The notes under the pieces were generated by a model. The model did not search any database. It worked only from the letters and a program-made list of their open reading frames with translations, and was not told where the DNA came from. Source: Thermosynechococcaceae cyanobacterium MS004 (GTDB lineage Bacteria; Cyanobacteriota; Cyanobacteriia; Thermosynechococcales; Thermosynechococcaceae). Taken from it: a stretch of 64,000 nt of DNA. Position 1 is the stretch's first letter. Every line of letters starts with the position of its first letter. The stretch covers positions 1 through 64,000 of the forward strand of contig JAKRSB010000081.1 in assembly GCA_022402525.1 (NCBI GenBank), in the 5' to 3' direction. Both the position numbers and the translations under genes were made by a program. This document shows, piece by piece, positions 1 through 8,347 of this stretch.

Positions 1-60
1 AGTGGTTCGCTCAACTCCTCTTGAGGCAATGTTTTTGCCAAAGTGGGATGCTCCCGACAA

Positions 61-157
61 CTATCCGTCTATATGCCAAATTAGGCGATATGGCTGGACT
101 GCTATCCATCTATATGCCGTAGGGAGCGACATAGGTGGATGCTGTCCGTCTACATAT
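61..157. repeat. Three spaced imperfect 16-17-bp direct repeats
   Basis: Copies of CTATCCGTCTATATGCC lie at 61-77 and 102-118 (one difference), and a shorter, more diverged copy CTGTCCGTCTACATAT lies at 142-157. The starts are 41 and 40 bp apart, close to four helical turns, so all copies face the same side of the DNA. They end about 105 bp before the AbiE-like pair. They could be binding sites for a regulator of that pair or the edge of a larger repeat cut by the window start. No gene is visible in 1-261. Confidence 0.55.
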
Positions 158-261
158 AGTTAGATCACTCAGAGCTTGCAGTGGACAAACTACCAAATTG
201 TATTGGTGGCAACACTCTGGTGATGGAGATTCACTGAGACTACTTACGTCATGGAATAGAG

Positions 262-1431
262 ATGGCTTATCATCCTTTCCTTGATTTCAAACAAAAGTGT
301 ATAATTAAAACCTATATTGCTGAAGCCAAGTGGGCAATTATTCCAATGCAACCCAAAAACCCACTTTTTCAAAAATGTTTCAATTATCTTGAATCGCTAC
401 CTCATATTGAGGTAGCGATTCAAGAAGAACCCTATTTTTCTAGTGAGTTTCTAGCTGATGGGAAACTAATAATTAAGACATCAAACAGAAGTGTAAATTA
501 TGTCTGTGAGATTAAATCTGGACTCACAAACGATGTAATTGAACAAGTCACTAAATATTTTTATAATTTAGGCGGAAGATTAAAACATACCGAAAGACCA
601 TTGCTGGTTACTCGTGGATTATCTAATGTAGTCGTAGAGCAACTTCTAAAGAACAATATTGAATTCATAGATGTTGATGGAAATATTTATCTAAATAGTC
701 CAGAAATTTATATATTAGTTCGCAATCAAGTTTCTAAAGAAGGTGCAAGCAAATCTCTGGAAATCACCGCTGCCGCCCTGCAAGTTATATATGCTTTTCT
801 TAGTCAGCCCAATCTTCTTGTAGAATATGACTTTGATGAAGAGATTTCTCATATCTCTGGTGTTACCCCAAACACGGTAAAGAATATTCTTAAGAAACTT
901 CAGAACTTAGATTACATTGCACGTAGGCGTGGAAGGTATGAGATTGTTGATTATGTCAGGCTCCTTGAACGTTGGGAGCTAGGATATATTGAAAGACTAC
1001 GTGCAAAATTACTTCTCGGAACTTTCTCGCCCATTGAAAAAGGAGGCTTTCCAGAGGTCAAAGATAAAATAAAAGAATGTGCAAAGCAATTCAATTACTT
1101 GATAGGTGGTGAACTTGCTGCTTCAATAATGACCGATTATCTTCGCCCTATTAGTGCAACCTTGCATTTGATCAACAACTCTGATAGTCGTCAAATAGCA
1201 GTTAAGTTAAAGCTGAAGCCTGACCCAGATGGTGATGTTGTATTGCTCCAAACTTTTGGTCATGTTGAATATCAGCTATGTGATCGTGAAAAAAATCAAC
1301 AAAATCTTGTTCATCCATTATTAATTCATGCAGAGCTAATTCGAACTGGAAACAGCCGCCTAAAGGAAACTGCCCAACTCATTTATGATCGCTACATTGA
1401 AGAGTTAGCACAAAAACATGATTGGCTCTAA
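262..1431 (+). CDS. AbiEi-like antitoxin / winged-helix regulator
   Basis: This 389-residue protein looks like the regulator half of a type IV (AbiE-like) toxin-antitoxin pair. Residues about 40-155 have a nuclease-fold-like pattern with a strand ending EIKSG (83-87) and a later FIDVDGNIYLN segment (135-145), as in the AbiEi_2 type of antitoxin. Residues about 165-230 read as a winged helix-turn-helix (SGVTPNTVKNILKKLQ followed by a basic RRRGRYEIV wing). The rest, about 230-389, is an uncharacterised C-terminal domain. The ribosome-binding site is weak, and ATG 346 (residue 29) is an alternative start. The 14-bp overlap with the next gene implies translational coupling and supports a paired function. 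The gene is AT-rich and nearly free of HIP1 sites, unlike the core genes, which suggests recent acquisition. The family assignment is from motif resemblance, not a search. Confidence 0.7.
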   Translation: MAYHPFLDFKQKCIIKTYIAEAKWAIIPMQPKNPLFQKCFNYLESLPHIEVAIQEEPYFSSEFLADGKLIIKTSNRSVNYVCEIKSGLTNDVIEQVTKYFYNLGGRLKHTERPLLVTRGLSNVVVEQLLKNNIEFIDVDGNIYLNSPEIYILVRNQVSKEGASKSLEITAAALQVIYAFLSQPNLLVEYDFDEEISHISGVTPNTVKNILKKLQNLDYIARRRGRYEIVDYVRLLERWELGYIERLRAKLLLGTFSPIEKGGFPEVKDKIKECAKQFNYLIGGELAASIMTDYLRPISATLHLINNSDSRQIAVKLKLKPDPDGDVVLLQTFGHVEYQLCDREKNQQNLVHPLLIHAELIRTGNSRLKETAQLIYDRYIEELAQKHDWL

Positions 1432-2197
1432 AGAAAAGCAAGTCTTGGCTGATTTAATTGATGTAGTCAGCTCGTTGGATTTGCCAATGATTTTAGTCGG
1501 CGCAGGAGCCAGACTTCTAATATTTGACCAGAAATTTGGAGAAGGAAGAAGTACTAAAGATTGGGACGTGGCAATTTCTATAGATAGCTGGGAAATCTAT
1601 CAAGAACTTCGTAAATCTTTGACGACTGGTGAATCTCCACGTTTTAATTCTACAAAAAACTCTCACAAATTTATACATATAGAGACCAGTATAGAGGTTG
1701 ACATAGTTCCATTTGGAGAAATTGGTGAGCCAGATCAAGAAATTATCTGGTCTGATAGTGGTAATTCTATGAATGTTTCAGGTTTTGCTGAAGCTCTTCT
1801 ACATGCGAAAACCACTACTATAGATGAACTAGAAATCCAAGTGGTTGATACGCCAGCTTTTATGGTTCTCAAATTTTTTGCGTGGGGAGATCGTGGAGAG
1901 CGCACAAATAAAGATTTAGAAGATATTGATTTTATCTTATTGAAATATGAAGATGATGAGCGCGTCTATTCTGAGTTGTCAGAAGAGCTTGCCGATGGAG
2001 TAGTTGACTTTCTCGATGCAAATATATACCTGCTTGGACAAGATATTTGCAAAATCCTTCAAGAGAAAACCTTGGTTGAATTTTGTTCATTATTGAATAG
2101 GCTGATTGAAAATCTAGATTCTGATGAAGCTGGATCTTTGGGTTATAGATTGAAAGTGTTGCAGAAAGGAATTTGCTCTATATATCCACCGACATGA
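1418..2197 (+). CDS. AbiEii-like nucleotidyltransferase, putative toxin
   Basis: The protein has a nucleotidyltransferase fold: a GAGARLLIF motif at 28-36, the acidic pair in RSTKDWDVAI (D48, D50), a third acidic residue in IEVDIVPFG (D95), and a downstream block with K152, R162 and K165-D166 like the fourth AbiEii motif. AbiEii-type toxins of type IV systems transfer nucleotides to cellular targets, for some members to tRNA, and are neutralised by AbiEi. Its start ATG at 1418 lies inside the end of the upstream regulator gene, so the two are probably translated together. At 259 residues it is within the range of the family. The stop codon is immediately followed by an attC-like sequence. Toxicity is inferred from the family and the pairing. 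Confidence 0.72.
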   Translation: MIGSKEKQVLADLIDVVSSLDLPMILVGAGARLLIFDQKFGEGRSTKDWDVAISIDSWEIYQELRKSLTTGESPRFNSTKNSHKFIHIETSIEVDIVPFGEIGEPDQEIIWSDSGNSMNVSGFAEALLHAKTTTIDELEIQVVDTPAFMVLKFFAWGDRGERTNKDLEDIDFILLKYEDDERVYSELSEELADGVVDFLDANIYLLGQDICKILQEKTLVEFCSLLNRLIENLDSDEAGSLGYRLKVLQKGICSIYPPT

Positions 2198-2286
2198 TCT
2201 AACAACGCTCATGCTCGCCGACCGCTCAAAGCTATCGGTCATGATGCAAAGTGCAATGCCGTCCGGTGACGCGCAAACCGTTAGGC
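2197..2286 (+). other. attC-like recombination site
   Basis: The segment opens with ATCTAAC (2197-2203, matching RYYYAAC) and closes with GTTAGGC (2280-2286, matching GTTRRRY), the outer boxes of integron attC sites. Inside are further complementary pairs: TCGCC (2215-2219) with GGTGA (2265-2269, one G-T pair), and an inner hairpin GACCG (2220-2224) with CGGTC (2236-2240). The 90-bp length is normal for attC. The first box overlaps the stop codon of the AbiEii-like gene, as in gene cassettes. No integrase and no convincing second attC are in the window, so activity is unknown. Confidence 0.5.
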
Positions 2287-2415
2287 TCTCTGCTGGTCTA
2301 ATGGGATACTTTACCGAAACGCCCATAAGAGTGAGTAGATCCTCGTTGCTTTCCAAACATTTAGCAATGAAAGTTAGATAGTGATTAAGTCTGATGCGCT
2401 GCGAGGCAGTTGAAA

Positions 2416-2988
2416 ATGGAAAAATATTTTAATGGTATTCGATTCAAGAAAGTACAAAGTGAAAAATGGTACGACTGGCTTTCTGATGCGATCGCTATTC
2501 CTTATCTTGAAAACAAAGAACTCCGTATTCATCTTGAATTCGATGATAATGAGCTTGATCAGTTTCAGAAAGAAATAGAGCTTACGGTAAAAAATACCTT
2601 GAGACTAAATGCTAATCATCGAAAACAAACTAAACCACATCTGTTTGCTTATTACAAAGATGTTGCGCTTGTCATCGGTGAAGAAAACCTTGAGGAGATG
2701 CCACCGCTAAAGACCGACGAGGACATTTTTAACTATGTTGACTTGACGCGGCTTAGTATTGGCAAAGGTAGTATTGTTGGCAATTTCTATGCGAATTTTA
2801 GTGGAAACTGTGATTGGGACATGGAACATGGTGTTTCTATATCTTTTCTGTGGGGAGAAGAAATTGCTATGGTGTCGAGCAACAGTCATATCTGTAATTC
2901 AGACGCCTACGCCGATAAGGACAAAGATCAATATATCTACATAGGAAGCAATATCAAAACAACCTTAGCGCAAGGGGATTGTAAATAA
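2416..2988 (+). CDS. Hypothetical protein, possible DUF6985/immunity-like
   Basis: I do not firmly recognise this 190-residue acidic protein. It has no signal peptide or membrane segment. A mixed alpha/beta layout and a central NCDWDMEHGVSISF segment (residues about 134-147) resemble DUF6985-type proteins, a group often found near toxins or in immunity roles, but this is only a resemblance. ATG 2416 is chosen over TTG 2410 because GAGG at 2403-2406 is well spaced for the ATG. The gene stands alone downstream of the AbiE-like pair and the attC-like site, with one HIP1 octamer. Its AT-rich composition matches the accessory region rather than the core. Confidence 0.5.
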   Translation: MEKYFNGIRFKKVQSEKWYDWLSDAIAIPYLENKELRIHLEFDDNELDQFQKEIELTVKNTLRLNANHRKQTKPHLFAYYKDVALVIGEENLEEMPPLKTDEDIFNYVDLTRLSIGKGSIVGNFYANFSGNCDWDMEHGVSISFLWGEEIAMVSSNSHICNSDAYADKDKDQYIYIGSNIKTTLAQGDCK

Positions 2989-3020
2989 AGTATCGGTTAG
3001 TTTGACAGGCGCAGCGTAAT

Positions 3021-3052
3021 GGTAACTTGGGTTGAGGCACGTAACCCATACC
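3021..3052. repeat. REP-like imperfect hairpin
   Basis: GGGTT (3029-3033) pairs with AACCC (3043-3047), and an outer GGTA (3021-3024) pairs with TACC (3049-3052). It lies just beyond the 3' end of a decayed REP-associated transposase. REP hairpins are the usual substrates of those transposases, so the two may belong together. One copy only was noticed. Confidence 0.35.
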
Positions 3053-3066
3053 CACCCTACAATAAA

Positions 3067-3234
3067 TCACTCAGAGCCATCCTCAAATTCAAGTGAAGTT
3101 GAAGTATCCGCCCCCCGCCTCAAGTTATACTTCTCTTCGCGCACAGACTTGTGAAAGCTCGAATACTCCCAATCCTGCGGTGCCCCTGTCAAGCCATGCC
3201 GCACTAGATTGTAGCCGCACCAGTTGTAATCGAA
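3067..3234 (-). pseudogene. Remnant of REP-associated (IS200-like Y1) transposase
   Basis: The minus strand encodes YNLVRHGLTGAPQDWEYSSF followed by about twenty-five residues and a TGA at 3069-3067. This matches the highly characteristic C-terminal tail of REP-associated tyrosine transposases (consensus N-P-V-K-H-G-L-V then D-W-x-x-S-S-F). Upstream the frame is interrupted by a stop, the expected HxH/tyrosine core is not readable, and the segment before the tail has two extra residues. It is therefore a decayed fragment of a mobile-element protein with no remaining activity. Confidence 0.6.
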
Positions 3235-3407
3235 TCATCTGAATTCCCCTCCAGCAAAGACTGCCAGAGCAATCTCCAGTGGATAACTGCATCACGGACA
3301 AATGCGATCGCCTACAACCCAACATTCCGAGAGCTGTATCAATGCGATCGCCGATTAGGTGTCGCCTAACGCCCTGACTCTGTAGTACCCCATTGCTGAG
3401 AACTTGA

Positions 3408-3445
3408 GTTTCTCAACTACCATTGGGTTTCTCAACTACCACTTT
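3408..3445. repeat. 19-bp tandem duplication
   Basis: GTTTCTCAACTACCATTGG at 3408-3426 is repeated with four differences at 3427-3445. It lies 40 bp beyond the end of the Uma2 gene at 3485 (minus strand). The rest of the 3235-3484 stretch shows HIP1 sites but no gene. Confidence 0.6.
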
Positions 3446-3471
3446 GGGGTATTCGTGAAAGAAATCTAATC

Positions 3472-3495
3472 CTTAACGATCTACTTAACGATCTA
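3472..3495. repeat. Perfect 12-bp tandem duplication over a stop codon
   Basis: CTTAACGATCTA is present twice, head to tail (3472-3483 and 3484-3495). The second copy contains the stop codon (3485-3487, minus strand) of the Uma2 gene. It is one of many short arrays in this window that touch a gene end. Confidence 0.8.
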
Positions 3496-4171
3496 ACTGT
3501 TGCAAGAATGCAGCGTGCTCTGGACTGGCTATCCCTTCTTGCAATACTGCCAATACACGAGACATATTCCCCGCCAGTAAGTCATCCACTGCCAGCCATA
3601 ACCCTGGAAAAACTCGACTGCGGATTACGCTATCTGGGTCTATGGGTAAAGCTAGATACTCACCGTCTTGGAGGTAAAACCAGTCTACTTTTTGGTCAAA
3701 CACCTGCCAGACAATATATTCCTTCACTCCATTCCGGCGATAGACTCGCTTTTTATCGCCTAAATCGATCGCCGCACTACTCGCCGCAATCTCTGCCACC
3801 AACTCAGGTGCGCCCTCAATATAGTCATCTGCACTAATTCGAGACTGTCCGCCTGCTTCTTCTTCAATCAGCAGCACTGCATCGGGTTGAGGCTCATTAT
3901 CAGTATCGAGTCGGACGGTGGGCGTATCGCCTAAGGCAAGGCCAGCCGTTCCAACTTTATAGCTGCCCAGCCAGAGCAGGAGATGACTATGGGGTTCAGC
4001 ATGGCTTCTAAAGCGGAGCGCAGCGGCCATGTACACAACTCCTTCAATCAGTTCTGCTTTTTTGAGGTGGGGCATGGCACGATAGCGCCGCTCAAATTCA
4101 TAGCGACTCAGGCGATCGCCATTTTCTAGGGGTGGCAATAATGGCTTGGACTGTTGCGGAGTTTTGACCAT
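3485..4171 (-). CDS. Uma2 family endonuclease-like protein (DUF820)
   Basis: This 228-residue protein is a Uma2-family member, with a PD-(D/E)XK nuclease-like fold that is greatly expanded in cyanobacteria and whose biological role is largely unknown. The visible marks are ELIEGVVYM (40-48), QPDAVLL (95-101), PELVAEIAASS (122-132) and the GVKEYIVW block (148-155). The usual central S/T-rich GxxH motif is present as RSHAEPHSHL. It is the first of three Uma2 genes in the window; the three are not close copies. It is monocistronic and divergent from kdpA. The tandem duplication at its 3' end may have altered its last residues. Confidence 0.85.
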   Translation of the reverse strand: MVKTPQQSKPLLPPLENGDRLSRYEFERRYRAMPHLKKAELIEGVVYMAAALRFRSHAEPHSHLLLWLGSYKVGTAGLALGDTPTVRLDTDNEPQPDAVLLIEEEAGGQSRISADDYIEGAPELVAEIAASSAAIDLGDKKRVYRRNGVKEYIVWQVFDQKVDWFYLQDGEYLALPIDPDSVIRSRVFPGLWLAVDDLLAGNMSRVLAVLQEGIASPEHAAFLQQLDR

Positions 4172-4421
4172 TGTTGGCAGGGCCGATTGTCGGAGGTATG
4201 TTCTCTCATCATAATTCTCTCACCATCAAAGAAGGGCTGAGGTGAAACGGCGATCGCAAGTCAAATCGGTATAGACCGCCGCTGCACTTCCCGCATAAAT
4301 CGGCTGTTTAGAAATCTAAACGCAAATCTATATCCTTCTATACCTTCTGCTTTCGAGAAGAGCATTGTTTGATGAAAGACAGAGATTTAACCCTCAAAAC
4401 CCTTCAGGTGGTTTTACCCTC

Positions 4422-6167
4422 ATGCTACAAGGCTGGTTTCAAATTGCTCTGACGCTATGCATTATTGCGGCAATCACCCCGATTCTGGGGGGCTACATGG
4501 CTCGCGTCTACCAAGGCGATCGCACAGTTCTAGATCGACTGCTCAATCCCGTTGAGGGACTGCTGTACCGCTTAACGGGCATACAAACCCAGGAAGCCAT
4601 GACGGGCTGGCAGTATGCCCGCGCCATTCTTTACAGCAACCTTGGGATGGCGCTACTGATTTTTTTGATCATTGCCAATCAGGGCTGGTTGCCCTTTAAC
4701 CCGACGGGCGTAGGTGCCCCCACCTGGGATACGGTGCTGCACACCACCATTTCTTTTATTACCAACACCAACCAGCAGCACTATTCTGGCGAAACGTACC
4801 TCAGCTATGGCAGCCAACTGTGGGGGCTGGGCTACCCGATGTTTACCTCAGCCGCAACCGGACTAGCCGTGGGGATTGCCTTCATTCGAGGGCTGACGGG
4901 GCGACCGTTGGGTAATTTTTATGTAGACCTCCTTCGCTCCATTACCCGAATTCTGCTCCCCATTAGCCTCGTGGGAGCCATCGTTTTTATAGCAGCAGGG
5001 GTGCCGGAAACCTTAGCGGGAACCGTAGTCATCCCAACCCTAGAAGATCCGACGGTGAGTCAGGCGATCGCCCGTGGCCCCGTCGCGCATTTTGAAATTA
5101 TCAAGCAGCTCGGAGAAAACGGGGGCGGATTCTTTGCCATCAACTCAGCCCATCCCTTTGAGAACCCCAGCCCGTTTACGAACCTGCTGCAAATTGTGGG
5201 GCTGATGGCGATTCCCACGTCGCTGATTTATACCTACGGTATCTTTGCCAACAACCGCAAGCAGGCATGGCTGATCTATGGCATGGTGCTGGTGCTCTAT
5301 AGTGCGTTCATTCTTGTGGTGGGGATTGGCGAATACCAGGGCAACCCGGCAGTAAATGCCTTGCTAGGGGGGCAGGTTCCCAATCTAGAAGGGAAGGAAG
5401 TTCGATTTGGTTGGGCACAGTCTGCCCTGTACGCAGTTTCGACGACGGGAACCATGACGGGGGCGGTCAACAGTCTTCACGATTCCTTTATGCCCAGCGG
5501 GGGCTTCGTTACCCTCTCGGATATGTTTTTGCAAATTGTCTGGGGTGGGCAGGGGACGGGGACGGCCTATCTGTTTGCCTACCTGATTTTGGCGGTCTTT
5601 GTGACGGGGCTAATGGTAGGGCGTACCCCAGAATTTTTGGGACGCAAAATCGAGAAGCGGGAGGTGGTGCTGGCGAGCTTTTTGCTGCTGCTGGTTCACC
5701 CCATCGCCATTCTGATTCCAGGTGCCATTACCCTGGCTTTCCCCGACCAGTTGGGAGGCATTAGCAATCCTGGGTTTCATGGGCTGGCTCAGGTGATCTA
5801 TGAGTACGCCTCCGCCGCTGCGAACAATGGTTCTGGATTTGAGGGGCTAGGGGATTCTCAGCCCTCTCCCTTTGCGATCGCCGCTGGTGCGACCCCCACC
5901 ACCACCGCCCTCTGGTGGAACCTGAGTACCTGCTTCAGTCTGTTGGTGGGGCGATACGTGCCGATTACTGCGCTGCTGCTGTTGGCAGACAGCATGTCTC
6001 GCAAGCAGCCCGTCCCCCTCACCACAGGCACCCTTCGCACCGATACGGGACTCTTTATTGGCGTCACCGCAGGGGTGATTTTAATTTTGGGGGCGCTGAC
6101 GTTCTTTCCGATCTTGGCTCTAGGGCCGATCGCCGAAGCCTTTCAAATTGCCAAAGGGATTGGATAA
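4422..6167 (+). CDS. kdpA: K(+)-transporting ATPase subunit A
   Basis: KdpA is the channel-like K+-binding subunit of the KdpFABC pump in the plasma membrane. The protein is a string of about ten hydrophobic helices. Selectivity-filter loops are recognisable as [31 protein letters not shown] and the later [18 protein letters not shown] 4422 ([10 protein letters not shown]) is preferred because family members begin with this segment and AGGTGG lies at 4406-4411; a TTG at 4365 would add 19 residues. The resulting 581 residues are slightly above the usual 555-565. It starts the operon kdpA-kdpB-(EEP gene)-kdpF-kdpC. No kdpDE sensor genes are in the window, and no recognisable riboswitch was seen in 4172-4421. 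Confidence 0.95.
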   Translation: MLQGWFQIALTLCIIAAITPILGGYMARVYQGDRTVLDRLLNPVEGLLYRLTGIQTQEAMTGWQYARAILYSNLGMALLIFLIIANQGWLPFNPTGVGAPTWDTVLHTTISFITNTNQQHYSGETYLSYGSQLWGLGYPMFTSAATGLAVGIAFIRGLTGRPLGNFYVDLLRSITRILLPISLVGAIVFIAAGVPETLAGTVVIPTLEDPTVSQAIARGPVAHFEIIKQLGENGGGFFAINSAHPFENPSPFTNLLQIVGLMAIPTSLIYTYGIFANNRKQAWLIYGMVLVLYSAFILVVGIGEYQGNPAVNALLGGQVPNLEGKEVRFGWAQSALYAVSTTGTMTGAVNSLHDSFMPSGGFVTLSDMFLQIVWGGQGTGTAYLFAYLILAVFVTGLMVGRTPEFLGRKIEKREVVLASFLLLLVHPIAILIPGAITLAFPDQLGGISNPGFHGLAQVIYEYASAAANNGSGFEGLGDSQPSPFAIAAGATPTTTALWWNLSTCFSLLVGRYVPITALLLLADSMSRKQPVPLTTGTLRTDTGLFIGVTAGVILILGALTFFPILALGPIAEAFQIAKGIG

Positions 6168-6178
6168 CTCAACACACT

Positions 6179-8305
6179 ATGCAAACGCCAAACAACGCCC
6201 AAGGGAAACCCCTTCGCATACCCAGCGGTAAACGGGGCGATCGCCGCCACACCCCTAAAGCCAACCTGAGCGGCCTCTACCAACGCGCCGTGCGGGAAGC
6301 CTTTCTCAAGCTCGACCCGCGCAACGCGGTCAAAAACCCTGTGATGTTTATCGTATGGGTGGGTACAGGGGTCACAGCCCTCGTCACCCTCGACCCCAAT
6401 CTGTTTGGCACCGTCCAGGCCGATGCGGGGCAGCAGCGGATTCTCAACGGACTCATTACAATCATTCTGTTTTTTACAGTAGTCTTTGCCAACTTTGCTG
6501 AAGCCGTCGCAGAAGGGCGGGGTAAGGCTCAGGCCGATTCGCTGCGCTCTACCCGCTCCGAGGCGATCGCCCGTAAGCTATTGCCCGACGGTACGATTCA
6601 AGAAATTAGCTCCACGGAACTACGGCGAGGCGATCAGGTGAAAGTGATTGCGGGAGACATGATTCCCGCCGATGGGGAGGTGATCAAGGGAGTCGCCTCC
6701 GTGGATGAGTCTGCCATTACGGGGGAATCGGCTCCGGTATTGAAACAGCCCGGAACCGATATTGCCAGTTCCGTAACGGGCGGGACGCGGATTCTTTCTG
6801 ATGAGTTAATTCTCACCATCACCTCCGACCCAGGCCAAGGCTTTATTGACCGGATGATTGCCCTCGTCGAAGGGGCAGAGCGCACCAAAACCCCCAACGA
6901 AATTGCCCTCACGGTATTGCTGACGGTCTTAACCCAAGTCTTTTTGATTGTGGTGGCGACGGTATCACCCCTTGCCAACTATGTTCAGGCACCCACCACG
7001 ATTGCCATTTTGATCTCCCTGCTGGTGGCCCTGATTCCCACCACCATTGGCGGCTTACTGAGTGCGATCGGTATAGCGGGGATGGATCGGGTGGCGCAGT
7101 TTAACGTCATTGCGACCTCCGGTCGAGCCGTGGAAGCCTGTGGCGATATCAATACCCTTGTCCTCGACAAAACCGGAACCATTACCCTGGGCAATCGCTT
7201 AGCGAATGAATTTATTCCGGTGAATGGACACAGCGTAGAGGAAGTCGCCCAGGTTGCCCTCGCCGCCAGCATCTTTGACGAAACCCCAGAGGGCAAGTCC
7301 ATCGTCCAGCTTGCCGAACAACAGCATCAAGCCAAAACAACTTTTGACCCGACTCAAGCCGAAGGGGTAGAATTCTCTGCCCGCACCCGGATGAGCGGCA
7401 CCAATCTTCCGGGTGGACAGGAAGTTCGTAAGGGAGCCGTGGATGCGGTGAAGGGCTTTGTGCGATCGCGAAGCGTCTCCTCTGGAGATTCGCGGGGGGG
7501 CACCATTTCCGCCCAGCTCGATGCCGCCTACGAGAAAGTCTCCCGATTGGGAGGCACGCCCCTCGCGGTCTGTCAGGATAACGAGATCTACGGGGTCATT
7601 TACCTCAAAGATATTGTGAAACCTGGTCTACGAGAGCGCTTCGACCAGCTTCGCCGCATGGGAGTGAAAACCATCATGCTCACGGGCGACAACCGCATCA
7701 CGGCCTCGGTCATCGCCAAAGAAGCGGGGGTGGATGACTTTATTGCCGAGGCCACGCCGGAAGACAAAATTGACGTGATTCGCAAGGAGCAAGCCGAAGG
7801 TAAACTGGTTGCCATGACAGGGGACGGAACTAATGATGCCCCTGCCCTCGCCCAAGCGAACGTGGGCGTAGCCATGAACTCCGGCACCCAGGCCGCTAAG
7901 GAAGCGGCCAATATGGTGGATCTAGACTCTGACCCCACCAAGCTGATTGACCTAGTCACCATCGGGAAGCAGTTGTTGATTACGCGGGGAGCGCTTACCA
8001 CCTTTTCGATCGCCAACGATATCGCCAAATACTTTGCCATTATCCCCACGATCTTTGCAGCGGCGGGGATTGGGTCGCTGAACGTTATGGGGCTAAAAAG
8101 TCCACAGTCCGCCATTATCTCGGCACTGATCTATAACGCCCTGATTATTCCGGCCTTGATTCCCTTAGCCCTAAAAGGGGTTCAGTTCCGGCCCCTGACC
8201 GCCGATCAGCTCTTGCGCCGCAATATGTTGATCTATGGCTTAGGCGGTGTAATTGCGCCGTTTATTGCCATCAAAATTATTGATGTATTGATTCCACTTG
8301 CTTAG
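6179..8305 (+). CDS. kdpB: K(+)-transporting P-type ATPase subunit B
   Basis: KdpB is the catalytic P-type ATPase that powers K+ uptake by the Kdp complex. The phosphorylation motif DKTGTIT begins at residue 330; the actuator motif TGES is near residue 181 and the hinge motif GDGTNDAP near residue 548. Membrane helices flank these as expected. ATG 6179 lies 11 bp after the kdpA stop, though the frame is open upstream. At 708 residues it is about 20-30 longer than most family members. Part of the excess is a 13-residue Ser/Arg/Gly stretch encoded by a palindromic repeat at 7462-7493, in the nucleotide-binding domain between the conserved RKGAVDAV and GGTPLAV segments. Confidence 0.96.
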   Translation: MQTPNNAQGKPLRIPSGKRGDRRHTPKANLSGLYQRAVREAFLKLDPRNAVKNPVMFIVWVGTGVTALVTLDPNLFGTVQADAGQQRILNGLITIILFFTVVFANFAEAVAEGRGKAQADSLRSTRSEAIARKLLPDGTIQEISSTELRRGDQVKVIAGDMIPADGEVIKGVASVDESAITGESAPVLKQPGTDIASSVTGGTRILSDELILTITSDPGQGFIDRMIALVEGAERTKTPNEIALTVLLTVLTQVFLIVVATVSPLANYVQAPTTIAILISLLVALIPTTIGGLLSAIGIAGMDRVAQFNVIATSGRAVEACGDINTLVLDKTGTITLGNRLANEFIPVNGHSVEEVAQVALAASIFDETPEGKSIVQLAEQQHQAKTTFDPTQAEGVEFSARTRMSGTNLPGGQEVRKGAVDAVKGFVRSRSVSSGDSRGGTISAQLDAAYEKVSRLGGTPLAVCQDNEIYGVIYLKDIVKPGLRERFDQLRRMGVKTIMLTGDNRITASVIAKEAGVDDFIAEATPEDKIDVIRKEQAEGKLVAMTGDGTNDAPALAQANVGVAMNSGTQAAKEAANMVDLDSDPTKLIDLVTIGKQLLITRGALTTFSIANDIAKYFAIIPTIFAAAGIGSLNVMGLKSPQSAIISALIYNALIIPALIPLALKGVQFRPLTADQLLRRNMLIYGLGGVIAPFIAIKIIDVLIPLA
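7462..7493 (+). repeat. HIP1-linked palindromic repeat inside kdpB
   Basis: The element starts with GCGATCGCGAAGCG and ends with GGAGATTCGC, with an inverted pair TCTCC/GGAGA around a short loop. Similar short palindromes joined to HIP1 sites are scattered through cyanobacterial genomes, including inside genes. Here it is in frame and encodes a Ser/Arg-rich linker ([13 protein letters not shown]) absent from typical KdpB proteins. Confidence 0.6.
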
Positions 8306-8347
8306 AGAGTCATCATAATTGAGCTGATCCGACTGAATTAAGTTGCT

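Noticed and set aside
4172-4421. c-di-AMP (ydaO-type) riboswitch upstream of kdpA
   Set aside because: The conserved riboswitch blocks were not found; only short C/G-rich hairpins are visible.
5915-6178. N-terminal extension of KdpB (frame open from 5915)
   Set aside because: It overlaps kdpA in another frame and lacks KdpB similarity; ATG 6179 gives the normal N-terminus.
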